A stretch of DNA of 64,000 nucleotides from Bettongia penicillata ogilbyi (GCA_023548195.1 JAJHZJ010000694.1:1178001-1242000), one strand, 5' to 3'; positions 22,730 through 34,589 are shown, counted from the stretch's first letter. Made by a program: numbers and translations. The notes: generated from the letters alone by a model not told the origin.

Positions 22730-22783
22730 GCCGCTCAGGATGCTGCGGCCGCTCAGGATGCTGCCGCCGCTCAGGATGCTGCC
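22730..22783 (-). repeat. 18-bp tandem repeat, 3 copies, in LGI2 leader
   Basis: Three back-to-back copies of an 18-bp unit (gccgctcaggatgctgcc type) differ at only one or two positions. They lie 48-101 bases upstream of the LGI2 ATG and within the upstream ORF. Confidence 0.95.
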
Positions 22784-23354
22784 GACGCCGCGGCCGCGCC
22801 CGCTCACGCCGTCCCTGCCGCCGCCGCCGCTGCTCGAGGGAGGGAAGCCGCGGGTGTGGGAGCCGGAGCCGCAGCCGGGCAGCATGCTGCGCCCCGGCCC
22901 CCGCCCCGACGCTAGGCTCCGGCCAGAGCCGGGGCTCGGGCTGCCGCTGGGAGGAGGCGGCTCCCGCTCCCGCTGCCGCCGCCGCCGCTGCTGAGCCTGC
23001 TAGCTGAGCTGACTCCTTCCTGACATCAGCACTTTGGCTGCAGCCCGTTTCTGGCCGATGAATAATGTATGAAGGGCGCCTTTCTAAAAGTGGGGGTGGG
23101 GTGAAGGTGTTCTGCTTTTTTTACTCCCCTAAGAGTGAGAGTTCAGTTAGCTTCATCCCCGGCCTCTTCTTTCCAGCTCTCTCCACCCTCCCCATCTCAC
23201 ACCCAATCCATCCCTCCAAAGTACTTCTGGAGCTCCAGGAGCTGAGCAGAGAAGAGTGACTGACCTTGGGAAGGAAGAACCTTTGGGAAAATGGAAAGAA
23301 GGTGATGGTCCCCTCTCTACCTTCCCACTGCCACTCAGACCTTGCTCAGGATTC

Positions 23355-23465
23355 CCATCTACAAGGGACCTCGTCTTCTAGTCCATTTAGCAGGGAGAAA
23401 ATGAGGCTCAGAGAGGTTAAGGGACTTGTCCAGAGTCACTTCCTAGGTCGGGCTTCCCCTCTTCC
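23355..23465 (-). mobile_element. MIR-type SINE, antisense
   Basis: Contains aaatgaggctcagagaggtt and gggacttgtccagagtcact. Confidence 0.8.
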
Positions 23466-23524
23466 CCTACCATCTGCCAAAGGAAGTTGGAAGATACCTG
23501 TTACAGTTCAAGCGATGGTAAATT

Positions 23525-23720
23525 TTTAGATTTGGAAGGGACTTAAGGGGTCATCATAGTCTAATGACTTAATAAATGTTACCTTGCTCTAGAAGCTTAA
23601 GTAATTGTCCTGGCTAAATCCTTCACTTAAGGAAGCTGAGACCCAGAAAATTGAAGTGACTTCTCTAAAGTCACAGACAGAGATAGTAAGTGACAGGTCT
23701 TCCCCCAGGGGTACCCATCA
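23525..23720 (-). mobile_element. MIR-type SINE, antisense, diverged
   Basis: Contains gaagctgagacccagaaaat and gtgacttctctaaagtcaca. Confidence 0.65.
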
Positions 23721-23759
23721 GTGTACCAATGGAAGAGAACTTCTTAGAGTTCAGGGTAT

Positions 23760-24035
23760 CATTGGATTTTAGAATTGGGAGGGACTTTGAAAATAATCTA
23801 GTTGATAATAATAATAGAAGCTAGCATTTATGGCATTTAAAGTTTGCAAAGCACTCTATCCCCACAAGAATCCTGGGCTATTATTATTATTTTATAGAGA
23901 AGGAAACTGAAGCAGAGGGTAAATGATTCACTCAGGGTCAATCATCTAGGAAGTGTCAGAGACAGGATGTGAACTCAGGTCTTCCTGGCTCCCAAGTCTA
24001 GCACTCCACCCTCCCGGCCACCTACCTGCCTCAAT
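23760..24035 (-). mobile_element. MIR-type SINE, antisense, near full length
   Basis: Runs from tttaaagtttgcaaagcact through ttatagagaaggaaactgaa to aactcaggtcttcctggctc and the 'agcactccaccctcccggcca' head. Confidence 0.85.
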
Positions 24036-24059
24036 ATTGACATACTAACTTAGGAAAAA

Positions 24060-24250
24060 TGACATGTTGCTATAAAAATGTAAGTAAGTATCTAGCCCAA
24101 CTCCCTCATTTGACAGATAAGGAATCTGAAATTTAGAAAAGTAAAATGACTTGCCCAAGGTCAACTAGATAATTCGTATCAGTTCTAAAATTCAAACCTA
24201 TGTTTTCTAACTCCAAATCCAGGGCTTTCTCCACTACATCACTGGTCAAA
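24060..24250 (-). mobile_element. MIR-type SINE, antisense
   Basis: Contains acttgcccaaggtcaactag and aactccaaatccagggcttt. Confidence 0.8.
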
Positions 24251-25124
24251 CTATCAAGTCTCCAAAACCAAAAAAATATATGCTGGACAAACTTAAAGCA
24301 AACTTAAAGTAGAACCCTCAGTATTCAGGGATTTCTTACTAGAGGTGTGGGAGAAGAGGAGGAGAGATAAATGAAAACATATATAGGACTGGAAGGAGTC
24401 AGCAGCTAGACTCAAAGTATTTCTAAAGGGTATGTTGTATCAAATACCCCTATGTAGTTATGGCCCGGGGGATGGAAATTATAGGTCTCATATTTTGAGA
24501 AGATTTTTTTCCAGTTTCTTTAAGCAGGAAGAAATGTGAATGCTGTCACTGTAGCCCTGAACACCTGATTTCTTTCTTGGTCTTCTTGGAGTAGGACCCT
24601 AGAGAATAGTACAGGTTTTAAAAGCACACTGGAGCTATTGATGGAAAAGCTCTACCCCCATAATTTGTTGGGGAAAAAAATTGCTTAACTCAGATGGTTG
24701 CTACATAAGTACATATACTGTTGTCCATAGAATCAGCCAGGATTTGACATGTGATTCCCCAAGAGAAACTGTGAAAAAATAGCATGTCCAGTTTTATCTG
24801 ACTATGGAATAGCTCATGGGGGAAAACCCCACCAGTGAACTGACACACAACTGGAACAGTAGAAATAATTGGTCCACACCATCCAGTACACTAGAGATAA
24901 GACAGTGGTAATCACCACCCTGATGATAGTTCTAGGCAAATGAATTTACATTTGAACATCATCTCTTCTAAGAGGCAAAAATCTATTGCCATTACAACAA
25001 CTTAGAATCATCTCTAGAACAATCACTGGATCACGTGCTGATATAGAGTAGTTCATCCTCTAAAGGCTGTGAGAGATGTGACAAGGTATTAGGGTGGCAT
25101 CAGGTTCTGGGGCAGATCAATGCC

Positions 25125-25540
25125 ATTGACTGAGCCTTTATTGCCTACACCTAGACTGTGGTAGATGCTAAGGAATATAGAAAATATAAAAAGGAAATAG
25201 CCCTTACCCTCCTGGAGATTATATTCTTTTGTCAAGGACGTAACATTCACAAAAGTAAATTCAAAGTATAAACAAGATCATTGTAAGAGGGAAAAGTGCT
25301 AATAACTGAGAGGATTGGTAAAGGCTTCACACAGAAGCCAGCACCTTAGCTGCATATTGAAGTAAAGCTAGGGATTTTACTAGACAGACGTGCATTCCAG
25401 ATACAGGAGGCCATTTGTCCATGGGTACTGAGGCTGGTGCTGAAATGTTATGAGTGAGAAACAGCTGGTAGCTCAGTTTGATTGAACTGGAGGGTAAGTG
25501 AAGTGGGAGCCATCTAATCTCATATGAGAGGGTATGGTTA
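25125..25540 (-). mobile_element. L2-like LINE remnant, antisense
   Basis: Same family text as 11735-12815: attgcctacacctagactg, ccctcctggagattatattc, then tgcatattgaagtaaagcta and tgcattccagatacagg. Confidence 0.65.
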
Positions 25541-25722
25541 TTGTTCTGTCTTTCAGTCATGACCCCATTCAGGGTTTTCTTGGTAAAGATACTAGAGTGG
25601 TTTGCAATTCCTTCTCCAGCTCATTTTACAGATGAGGAAACTGAGGCTAGCAGGGTTAAGTGACTTGACCAGGGTCACATAGCTAGTAAGTGTCTGAGGC
25701 TGGATTTCAACTCAGGTAGCAG
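25541..25722 (-). mobile_element. CORE-SINE with RTE/BovB-like tail, antisense
   Basis: Starts with the inverse tail (agggttttcttggtaaagat), followed by tcattttacagatgaggaaa and gggtcacatagctagtaagt. Confidence 0.85.
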
Positions 25723-25737
25723 GAGTTAATTAAAAAA

Positions 25738-25918
25738 AAAACCTGGATTTAGAGTCAGAGTAAGTGGCCGCCAATCCCACTCTGCTATTTACTAGCTCAA
25801 TAACCTTGAACAGGTCCCTTAACATCTCTTGGACTCAGAAATCTCATCTTTAAAATAAGGAAGTTGAACAAGGTAGTCTCAAAGGTCCCTTCCAGCTACT
25901 ATTTTTCAATCTCTGCTT
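25738..25918 (+). mobile_element. MIR-type SINE
   Basis: Contains ctggatttagagtcagagta, tgaacaggtcccttaacatc and the tail aaggtcccttccagctacta. Confidence 0.8.
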
Positions 25919-27025
25919 TACTGCTGACTGTAGTGATTAGTAACTGCCTAAAAAGAAAATAGGGATTCTCAAAAAAGTAGTAGGGCATTATATATAGTAG
26001 GAATTATGCCCCACCCCCAGATCTGAAATTCATCAGACTATGGGGAAAGAAAACTGAACCCTGACCTGCATTAGATAAATCAAAGTTTAGGGTAATAGGA
26101 CAAAAAAGATCATCTTATATAAGGGAGATACTGACCTGGACATAGCTGTAGAAATGTAGCCAGATCCAGCCCGCCCCTCCCATGTTCCTAAGTAAAAGTC
26201 CAGGGTAATTTGGAAGGCTTTGGAGCTAGCTGCCAGAGGCATTATGGGAGTTGAAAGTAAATATTCAGCTCAATCTAAATATCAAGTCAGTCTTGGGGAG
26301 TTCATGCTGAGGAGGAGTAAGGTGATTTTTTTTTTTAAAGGAAAAGAAAGACTTTGATCTAAGGGGCTCTCTTCTGTGCTGGCTGGGAATAGCTATGGTC
26401 CCAGCGGATAAAAGCATCTGAACAGTCTGAGTCATGGGTTATTTCACAAAAGAACAGCAACCCTCTCTGTAGGGGAAGAAGTCCAGCAGAAGATGAGAGT
26501 AGAAGCTCAGCAGAGAAGGCCAACAGCAGAATCCAGCAGCAGCTCAGTAAGGAAACAGGAGTGAAGTGGAACAGCTGTGGGGAGATAGAGCAGGGGAGCC
26601 GCACTAAGTGGTCTCCGAGAGCACAGCATGAAGGTCTATGGGGGATGATGACCATTTCTGTGTGTGGAGGAGAAAAATTCCTACCTAATATTCAGTGATG
26701 ATTAAATGTATTTTTATTTTAAGTGGCTTTACTGAGATCACATTAGCTAATTAATGTCAGAGACAAAATTCCAGCCCAAGTTTTCTGACTTTCTATCCTG
26801 TGTTTTCCCCTTATAACATCTACTAAACTGATGATTTTGGACTGAATCCTCTAGACTATATATGTACTTATTAGCAAAACTCTAGAATGACATTTGAATT
26901 ATTTGAATAGAAAATGGTAAAAAGAAAGAGAGAGAGAATTGAGTATTCTCTAACGTGCTAAAATTAATGCTCCCTCTGTAACTTTGTTTGCATGGAAGTC
27001 CTGAAGAAGAGCCCTTGGTTATGTA

Positions 27026-27060
27026 ATTCATAGATAGATGGATAGATGGACAGGTAGATA
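27026..27060 (+). repeat. GATA/GATG simple repeat
   Basis: Short run catagatagatggatagatg and degenerate continuation. Confidence 0.8.
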
Positions 27061-27330
27061 AACATATTTATTTATTTCCCCAATTACATGTTAAAAACAT
27101 TTTTAACATTTTTTTAAAGTTTTGAGTTCCAAATTCTAAAACTCTTGCCCTCCTCTCCCCACTCCTGAAAGGGTAAGCAATCAGAAATAGGTTATACATC
27201 TGCAATCATGCAGAACATTTCCCTATTAGTCATTTTACACAAGAAGACTAGAATAAAAGAAAAAGAATGAAAGGATGTGGAAAACAGTATGCTATGAAAT
27301 ATTTATTAAACCATTATTCTAAGGCATGCG
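27060..27330 (-). mobile_element. L1 3'-region fragment, antisense
   Basis: Contains tttccccaattacatgtt, gttttgagttccaaattc, a CT-rich block, aggttatacatctgcaatca and agaacatttccctattagtc. I know this text from marsupial L1 3' regions; no frame is left. Confidence 0.65.
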
Positions 27331-27424
27331 GCCCACCAAAACGAGTCTTTCTCATGTTATGGATAGAAGACTATCTCTCCTGGGAGGACCATTCTAGAAA
27401 GAAGCGATTCCTGTAACTCAATTC

Positions 27425-27490
27425 TATTTAATTCAACAAATATTGTTATCTACTATGTGTCAGGCTCTGGGGGTACAGAGAAGGCCATGA
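27425..27490 (-). mobile_element. L2 3'-end fragment, antisense
   Basis: Contains attcaacaaatattgttatc and atgtgtcaggctctgggggt. Confidence 0.6.
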
Positions 27491-28059
27491 CAGGGGCCCA
27501 ATTCTCAATGTGATTATGAGCTGATTTAATGTACAGGGTCAGGCAGGAAGATGATTTATGAAAAGATTTATTAAAATGATTTATGAAAAGCTAGGAGACA
27601 AAAGGAGAATGTGAGAAGTACAAAGAAATGGATCAAATGAAATGGAGTTTTAGTGGGCTACAAGTTAGCTATGAGACAGCATGGAAACTAAATAAGCTAA
27701 TAAAATCTTGGGCTGCGTTAAGAGGAACCATACGTCCAGTAACAATCTGGTGATAGTCCCATAATTTACCTTAGTACTAGAAACAACTGTCAGGTGGAAG
27801 AAGTCTTAGACTCGTCCCATTTGACTACCAGGGCAGAACTGGTACATTCCACCAATGAATGGATGCTGCAAAGACGAGACCATTTCAAGCATTTTGTATC
27901 AGCAAAAGCCTGGAGATGAGTCAGGGCGGGATGAGATTGCTGGGGGTGAACATTAGACAAATTTCCCTAAGCTTCCGCAATTTTCATGTCTTCCCTCATC
28001 CTAAAAATCAAGCAACAACAAATAACTTTACCTTGACCCCTCAGTTTCCTTAAAGTTTC

Positions 28060-28590
28060 ATCCTATGTATATTTCTTCTCCCTTTCCTTAAAAACTCCTG
28101 GAAAGAATAATTATTGCTACCTCCACTCAAGAAAGAGAAATACTTGGCACCTCCACTCCCTCAATACTCTCTGACTCCTCATCCTCTTACATTATGCTTT
28201 CTGCCCTCTACCTCTATTGAAATTATGCTTTCAAAAGTGTCTAATGATTTTCGAATACCACTGGTATGACCCCAGTACTCCAGGATGCATGAACACCTGG
28301 GAGTGTTCCCCTCCTAGCCTCTTATTGGATTGGCACAATTGGATTTACATGGCATTTCATGACTAGTACTCCTTCCACCTTTTTGACTTTGCCATTTTTG
28401 GTTCATCATCCTCCCACCATCAAAATATCAGTCTCCTTTCCTGGTCTCCAGGCTCTGTTGCTGCCCCTTATTTATCCCATCATTTCCTGTGGGTTTAATT
28501 ATGATCTCCAGGTGGGTAACTCTCAGATCTATATGTTGTACAGGCTCTTGAATAGAGTACAGGCTCCTGGAGGGTGTAGAAATAGAATCT
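28060..28590 (+). mobile_element. L2-type LINE fragment
   Basis: Contains degenerate L2 text such as ctttctgccctctacctcta, aagtgtctaatgattttcga and gatctccaggtgggtaactc. Confidence 0.6.
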
Positions 28591-28789
28591 GGGTCCCTCA
28601 ATGACCGTTTAAGAAAGGTTTAGTGCTTGCTTGAATTTAACAGGCCTCCTGTTGTTTGATAATAGTCATCAGTGTGTCGATATTGTCATATTCTGTAAGG
28701 GATCGGGAAATACTCTTCGTTGCTATTAGACTTGTACTCATAATTTATTACTTCTTAAATCTGTGTCATTTGGACAAAGATTCATCCTA

Positions 28790-29085
28790 TTGTGAGGCAA
28801 AGTGGATAGAGCACTGGGCCCGAAGTCAGGAAGATCTAAGTTCAAATTTGACCTCAGATGAGTCCTAGCTATATGATCTTGGCCAAGTCATTTAACTTCT
28901 ATCTGCTTCAGTTTCCATATCCATAAAATAAGGATAACAGTCATACACACAGATGGACACACACACCCCCACAGACACACAACTTCCCAGGGTTGTTGTA
29001 AGGATCAAAAGATACTATTTGTAAAGTACTTTGCAAACCTTAAAGCTCTACATGAACACTGGCTACTACTATTATCATTAGGAAA
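28790..29085 (+). mobile_element. CORE-SINE/MIR with CA expansion in the tail
   Basis: Contains gaggcaaagtggatagagca, aagtcaggaagatctaagtt and gtaaagtactttgcaaacct. A CA-rich stretch at 28945-28982 interrupts the tail. Confidence 0.85.
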
Positions 29086-29324
29086 TGTTTCTCTGATTGG
29101 GTTTTCCTTTCTGTTAAAGAAATGCCTTGTTCTTGTTTAGTTACTTTAAGTCAAGCCTTGTAATTTAAAGTTGGTGCTTAGGGGTCTCTGAAAACCCTTT
29201 AGAACTAGTAAGAAACTGATAAACCACCCCCACCCCCCCACCCTGGAGCTGGGGAAGTTGAGGTAGGCTTCAAAGTTCTTCAGGAACTTTCTCTAAGAGT
29301 TTGGATTGTCTCTTTAAATATGCA

Positions 29325-29425
29325 ACGATTTTTTAAAAAAAATTTTTTAATTTAATCTGAAATTTAAATTAAATTTTAACATTTAAATTAAATTTAAAAT
29401 TTTAATTTAACAAAACACCAAAAAT
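29325..29425. repeat. AT-rich self-complementary stretch
   Basis: About 100 bp made of A and T words such as aatttaaattaaattt that pair with each other several ways. Nothing coding. Confidence 0.8.
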
Positions 29426-29479
29426 TTAAATTTTTGAAAACTCTAGTTCAGTGCCAAATCTCTAAGTAAAGGGAGGGAG

Positions 29480-29705
29480 AATATATGCAGACCTGGATGT
29501 CAAAAGACCTGCCTAGTGGTCCCAGTTCTGTCAGAACTAACTGTTTTGACCTCAAGCAAATCATTTAACCACTTTTGGACCTTTGCGTTCTCATCTAAAA
29601 AAAAAGAGTATAATGATAACTGCCCTCATAACCTCAAAAGGTTGTTGTGTGGCAATAGAACACAAAAACACCTTGTAAAGTTGGGAACTATTACCAAAAT
29701 GTCAA
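29480..29705 (+). mobile_element. MIR-type SINE
   Basis: Contains cctcaagcaaatcatttaac and caaaaggttgttgtgtggca followed by accttgtaaagttgggaact. Confidence 0.75.
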
Positions 29706-30264
29706 ATTTTCTTCTTGTGATTTCCACTACTCACCCCTTGGCTACTCTCACACCGCCTGCTCTGACCGGAAAAGGGGCAGAGAAAACACTTAGGCAGTGT
29801 AGCTAACAGAGCAAATGGATTGGTTATGGATCTTACAGAGAGAGACTAAGTTAATAGTGAATGAGTACTTTCTAATTATAAGGTATAGTTTATAAATTAG
29901 GCAAAAAATGGGAATGTAGATTACGTTGGTCTGATTCCAAGTTTTTAAGCAGTTAAAAAAACCAACCCACAATAGACAATCAGGGAGGCACAGTCTATTT
30001 CCAGGAAACAACTAGTTTTTGAAAAATTCAAAAGCCAGTTATTTCAGATTTACGCTTAGCTTGTGTATGACAGTAAACAGACATTTGGACCAGGATTAAA
30101 ATAGTGCAGGCAGGTGTGGATAGCAGTGTCTTAAGCCCCAAAGCAGTTCTGCCCTGTTTTTCCACCTGTGTTTGCATCTCAAAGCCCTCTGGATGATTCT
30201 CAGGGAGCCAGCTTTATAGGCACCTAGATTTGAAGCTAGAAGAAGCTGTCTGGTGGATGTTCTC

Positions 30265-30500
30265 CCCTTTTAGAGGCAGTGAGGTGGTAGAGAAGATAGA
30301 ATACTGTGCCTGGAATCAGGAAGATATGAATTTATATGTGACCTCAACTATTTACTGTGTGACTGAGCAAATCACAATTTCCTCAACTGTAAAGTGGGGA
30401 TGACAATGGAATCTTCATCCCAGAATTGCTGTGAGGCAATAGTTTGTAAAACACTTTAGCACAGTGCCTGGCACATAGTAGGTGCTGCTTTTTACAGATA
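30265..30500 (+). mobile_element. CORE-SINE/MIR
   Basis: Contains cctggaatcaggaagatatg, tactgtgtgactgagcaaat and an end agtgcctggcacatagtagg. Confidence 0.8.
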
Positions 30501-30544
30501 AGAGAGCTGAGTCACAGAAGGATGAATAGATTCATGGACCAGAA

Positions 30545-31055
30545 GACAAAATGGCATAGTGGATAAAGTGCTAGCCTTGTCTGAAGTTGGGAAGACCTAG
30601 GTGGAAATCCTAGAGGCAGCAGGTGGTGCCATAGATAGAACACTGGGTCTGGAGTCAGGAGAAACCTGAGTTCAAATCCAGCTTCATACACTTAGTATCT
30701 GTGGGACCCTGGGAGAGTCACTTAACACCTGTTTGCCTCATTTTCCTTAACTATAAAAAAAAAAGGATAATAACAGCACCTATCTCACAGGTGGTTGTGA
30801 TTATAAAATGATATTTATGAAAAGGACTTAGCACATAGTAGGTACTACATAAATGCTTATTCCCTTTTCACCTTGTGTCTTCGATTCCCCAAATCCTACC
30901 TCCGATGTTTATTGTTAGATCATGGACAATTTACTTAATCTCTGTGAACCTCGGTTGGCTCATCTGTAAAATGGGTCTAATGATATTAAGATTACATATG
31001 TAAGATATCTTGCAAACCTTAAAGTATTCTATAAATGCTAGTGACTGTGGAGTAG
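30545..31055 (+). mobile_element. CORE-SINE/MIR split by another SINE
   Basis: The left piece (30545-30611) has ggcatagtggataaagtgct. The right piece (about 30890-31055) has ctcatctgtaaaatgggtct and cttgcaaaccttaaagtatt. The gap is occupied by a second SINE, so the outer one is older. Confidence 0.7.
30612..30870 (+). mobile_element. CORE-SINE nested in another SINE
   Basis: Full head-to-tail unit: gaggcagcaggtggtgccat, gggtctggagtcaggagaaa and an end catagtaggtactacataaa. Confidence 0.85.
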
Positions 31056-31143
31056 AAAAAAAGGGATTTTAACTAAAAGTCTCCTAACCCCAAGTCTACC
31101 AACCATCCTCTCAACCACACTAACCTGCCTCCTTCTTGACCCA

Positions 31144-31384
31144 AGGGGGAACTGTGTGGCTCAGCCAATAGAGTGCTGGGCCTAGAATCAGGAATATTCC
31201 TGAGTTTCAGATTTGGTCTCAGATATTTGCTAACTGTGTGACCCTGGACAAATTATTTAACCCTGTTTGCCTCATTTTCCTCATCTGTTGAAAGAAATTG
31301 AGAGCTACTCCAGTATCTTTGCCAAGAAAACCCCAAATGAGGTCAAGAAGAATCCGACGTGACTGAAACGACCGAACAACAACG
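31144..31384 (+). mobile_element. CORE-SINE with RTE/BovB-like tail
   Basis: Has aactgtgtggctcagccaat, gtgtgaccctggacaaatta and the complete tail tctttgccaagaaaacccca then gaccgaacaacaacg. Confidence 0.9.
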
Positions 31385-31394
31385 CTGACCTTTA

Positions 31395-31655
31395 TTTTTT
31401 CTGTGGTATAAATGAAGCAAGGGTTCTTATTCTCTTTTGTATTACGGATCCCTTTGATGGTTTGTCTATGGACCCTTCTCAGGATATATGTTTGTTGTAC
31501 ATATGCATTTTGGAAGGAAATGCTACATTTCAGTTAGGGTATAAGGAAAATAAAGAAAGATTTTTTCCTATGCAAGTTCATAGACCCCCAGAAATATTTC
31601 TGGGCCTCTGTGAACCCCATGTTAAAAAGATGGGTATTTCCGAGATGGGAGAAAT
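31395..31655. mobile_element. Old hAT-like DNA transposon remnant
   Basis: Begins caagggttcttattctctt and includes ggatccctttgatgg, catagacccccagaaatatt and gtgaaccccatgttaaaaag, similar in layout to the element at 15838-16085. The inverted ends are diverged. Confidence 0.45.
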
Positions 31656-32754
31656 ATGTGGGGCATTATGTTTGAAAATGTCCACTTTTAGTACAGTCAG
31701 GAGTAAAGAACTGATAGCTTCAAAAGAAATAAAACCCAAAGAATGTTCTAGTTTTTAGATTAATGCTACAAACCAGACTGGAAATCTCACAAAAATGACG
31801 GATTTGATTAACAATTCTGATTTTAAAAAAAAACAAAACACTTAGAAACATGTTCCTCTGCATCCATGCTTTCTGGAGAATCCACGTGGGCCTCTGCCTC
31901 ATCAGGCACTGATTTATTTTCCATAATCTTACAATATTATTCATAAATGTCTGGATTCTTTTAGTTGATCTGGAGGCTATATTTTCTTATGTTATTAACA
32001 TCTTCCCTGTTGAGTTAGTTTTATGCTTAGTGTCTCTAATTTTCTTCCTCCTGAGATGTTTGGTAATTTGTCTTTTTTTCTAAATTGTTATATTGTCCTA
32101 TTTTTCACTTTCTGAATCTTTCTCTTTGTTGGTGGTTTTCCTGGGGCCTAAACCTCAAAGCCCTCATAGCCTCCTTGTACACTGAGCAATTCACATTTCA
32201 CAGCCTTCAGCCTATGCCCCAGGTGATTTCTGGGATGACAAAACTGGCTCCAGCTGAATGCTGGGTTCTCTCTCAGGTTTAGTAGAGTGCCACATAGCCC
32301 TCCACACACACATACACCCGTGTTCTGTCCCAGTTTGCTCTTTTCCTCACTTGTCTGGCTGAGTTTTGTCTATTGTAGCACCAACAGCTGTCAATCTGTT
32401 CTACAATCCTTAGCAAGGCTTGGCATTTTGAATTTTGGAGGCACTGGAAGAGGGTGGGGTAAGGGGGTCTAGAGTTCAATTCTGTTGCAAGCCTGTGAGT
32501 CAGCCAGTACAGCCCTGATGCTGGAGTATGATGGATGGTAGTGGAGCAGGATTCTGAATGAGCGCATTACCATTGTCTCTATTGTTAGTGTATTAAATTT
32601 TTACCTCATTTGAGTTCTTGGTGTCCTAGACCATGGAAACAGCTGAAATTGATTTATCTCCTGTGCATAATTTTGGGAAGTTATGAGAATCAGAGAAAAT
32701 TGTGTCTAGTCCAGATTTTGTTGATCATATGACTAGGTCTCTGAAGGATCCAGT

Positions 32755-32894
32755 TCAATTCAGTTCTGGAAACTTTAATGATGCTCTTACTATATAAATG
32801 CAAGGCATTGTGCTAAGCACAGAGGACAATAAAAAGATGAATAAAACGATCCCCAAAGAATTTGCGCTCTAGTAAGAAATATAAGGAACGTACT
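32755..32894 (-). mobile_element. L2 3'-end fragment, antisense
   Basis: Contains aggcattgtgctaagcacag and ccaaagaatttgcgctctag. Confidence 0.65.
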
Positions 32895-32902
32895 CAAATA
32901 AA

Positions 32903-33149
32903 GGGGCAGCAAGGCAGTGCAGTGAATGGATGCCTGGCTTGGAATCCGGAAGCCTCATCTTCCTGAGTTCAAATCTAACCTCAGATACTTACTAGCTGTG
33001 TGACCCTGAGCAAGTCCCTTAACCCTGTTTGCCTCACTTTCCTCATCTATAAAATGAGCTGGAAAGGAAATTGTTCCAGTATCTTTGCCAAGAAAACCTC
33101 AAATGGGGCCATGAAGAGTCAGACGTGACTAAAACAACTAAACAATATC
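32903..33149 (+). mobile_element. CORE-SINE with RTE/BovB-like tail and TSD
   Basis: A 247-bp unit from ggggcagcaaggcagtgcag to the tail gaagagtcagacgtgactaa. It is flanked by caaataaa at 32895-32902 and 33150-33157. Confidence 0.92.
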
Positions 33150-33349
33150 CAAATAAATATATTCCAAAATGATGGTATATAAGCCCTTGCTCTAATGAAA
33201 GAGACAGGAGGAGTCTTGAGAGACTTGACTCATGACCACATATCAGACCCCTTGCTTGGAGATGAAGAATGCAAAAAGCCACAATAAAAAAAAAAAAGAC
33301 CCAAGTTTTGGCAAGTTGGGTTGAGTCAGATAAGCTGCATGTCAGAAAC

Positions 33350-33500
33350 CCTTGCATTATGGAAACATGGAACAACGGAAAAAACACTGACCAAAAAGCC
33401 AAAGGTTCTGGGTTCAAATGATACATCTGATATATGGGCAAGAAACTTAACTTTGTTGGGTCTTTGTCCCCCCATATTTTATATGAGCAGTTTGAACTGT
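33350..33500 (+). mobile_element. MIR-type SINE, diverged
   Basis: Contains aaaggttctgggttcaaatg and gggcaagaaacttaactttg. Confidence 0.65.
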
Positions 33501-34589
33501 GATCCTGTTCAGATTTCCTATACCTGATCTTAGCACCCTAGGGATTGGTATTCTTTAGACAACCTGGTGCTGACCTAGCTTTTTGGTTTATAATGCTTTC
33601 CCCAAGCAGACTCTGTTTCCTCTTCCCTGGCTGGGAATTGCCTTCTCTCACTGGGAGATCTGATCAGTCTTTGAAACATGTTGGCCCTGTCTTAAGTTTG
33701 CCATGACTACATGGCATATGTAGCTAAAACAGTTACATTGGATCAAATTCAATAATAGGAGGAGCAAAGAGAACCCTTTAATGCTAAGTCACCAAGTTCA
33801 GTAGGTAATTTCAGTAGATAATTTGCTCCTTTTCTCTATCTTCTGACCAGCACTTGTGCTGAAGGACTCAGAAAAATTTCAGGAGGATTCATTACTTCTA
33901 GTTTGAGTATTTGAAACCACTGGAGAAATATTATTCATCCAAACCTCAAAATGCATTTGGTTTCAGTGGTTGTAAATTAGATTCTCTTGGGGTAAAACAA
34001 AGGTTATGTTTCCCTCAGTGGTTTGCCAAACCCAAGCTGACCACATTACCTCAATATGCCATTCTCTCCATTGGCTGCTAATCAAATTCAAGATACCATT
34101 CAGGGTTTGTCTTCCTTTTTCTTTCTTTCCTGAATTCTCTGTGTTAGTGGATATCTTTAAATGGGATTCACTCTAAACTTGTCACTAATTAACTTTGTAT
34201 AAGTTATCCTAGCTCTTGTCCTTGTAGGACTCTGGAGAGATTTCCTGATGGCTGTAAAATCACCTTTTCACTTCCCCTTTACTTCCTACTCTACCTTTAC
34301 CTCTCCACCCCATGCATCAACCCAGAGGTTCATAGAATGTTAGAGTTGGAAGGGACAGCACCTACTCATAACTGGAGTGAGTGAGAAGAAATTAATACAA
34401 ACGTGGAGGAAGGGGAAGGGATAGATTGAAACATCACCTGAACCTCACTCTTGACTGAACTTGATAAAGAACTGTTGAATGCACACTCACAAATATATAA
34501 TACATAGATACATGCAAGGAATTTGGTATTAAAATTAAAATGATTATTAATCATTAAATTTGGTATTATTATACTTTAAACTCAACAGG

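Larger units (their letters stand above)
22670..22885 (-). other. Upstream ORF (71 codons) overlapping the LGI2 start
   Basis: An ATG at 22885 with A at -3 opens a frame that runs through the 5' leader and ends at 22670, 13 bases past the LGI2 ATG, in a different frame. The predicted peptide is Gly/Arg/Ser-rich with three copies of GSILSG or RSILSG made by an 18-bp repeat. If transcription starts upstream of 22885, this overlapping frame would be expected to reduce LGI2 initiation. Whether it is transcribed or translated is unknown, and GC-rich DNA often yields chance open frames. Confidence 0.4.
22300..23010 (-). promoter_or_regulatory. LGI2: LGI2 CpG-island promoter and 5' leader
   Basis: The region is strongly GC- and CpG-rich (CCG, GCC and CGG runs), in contrast to the AT-rich DNA on both sides. 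It covers LGI2 exon 1 and several hundred bases upstream. No clear TATA box sits at an obvious start site, as expected for a CpG-island promoter. Just upstream at 23019-23026 is a CRE-like TGATGTCA on the minus strand. The transcription start cannot be fixed from sequence. Confidence 0.75.

Noticed and set aside
22462..23007. 181-codon plus-strand open frame across the LGI2 CpG island
   Set aside because: It is antisense to LGI2 exon 1 and consists of Arg/Ser/Pro/Ala runs from CCG and CAG repeats. GC-rich DNA lacks stops by chance, and no domain or splice context supports it.
23020..23045. RE1/NRSF silencer site upstream of LGI2
   Set aside because: Only the left half (tcagcac) matches; the right half does not fit the consensus.
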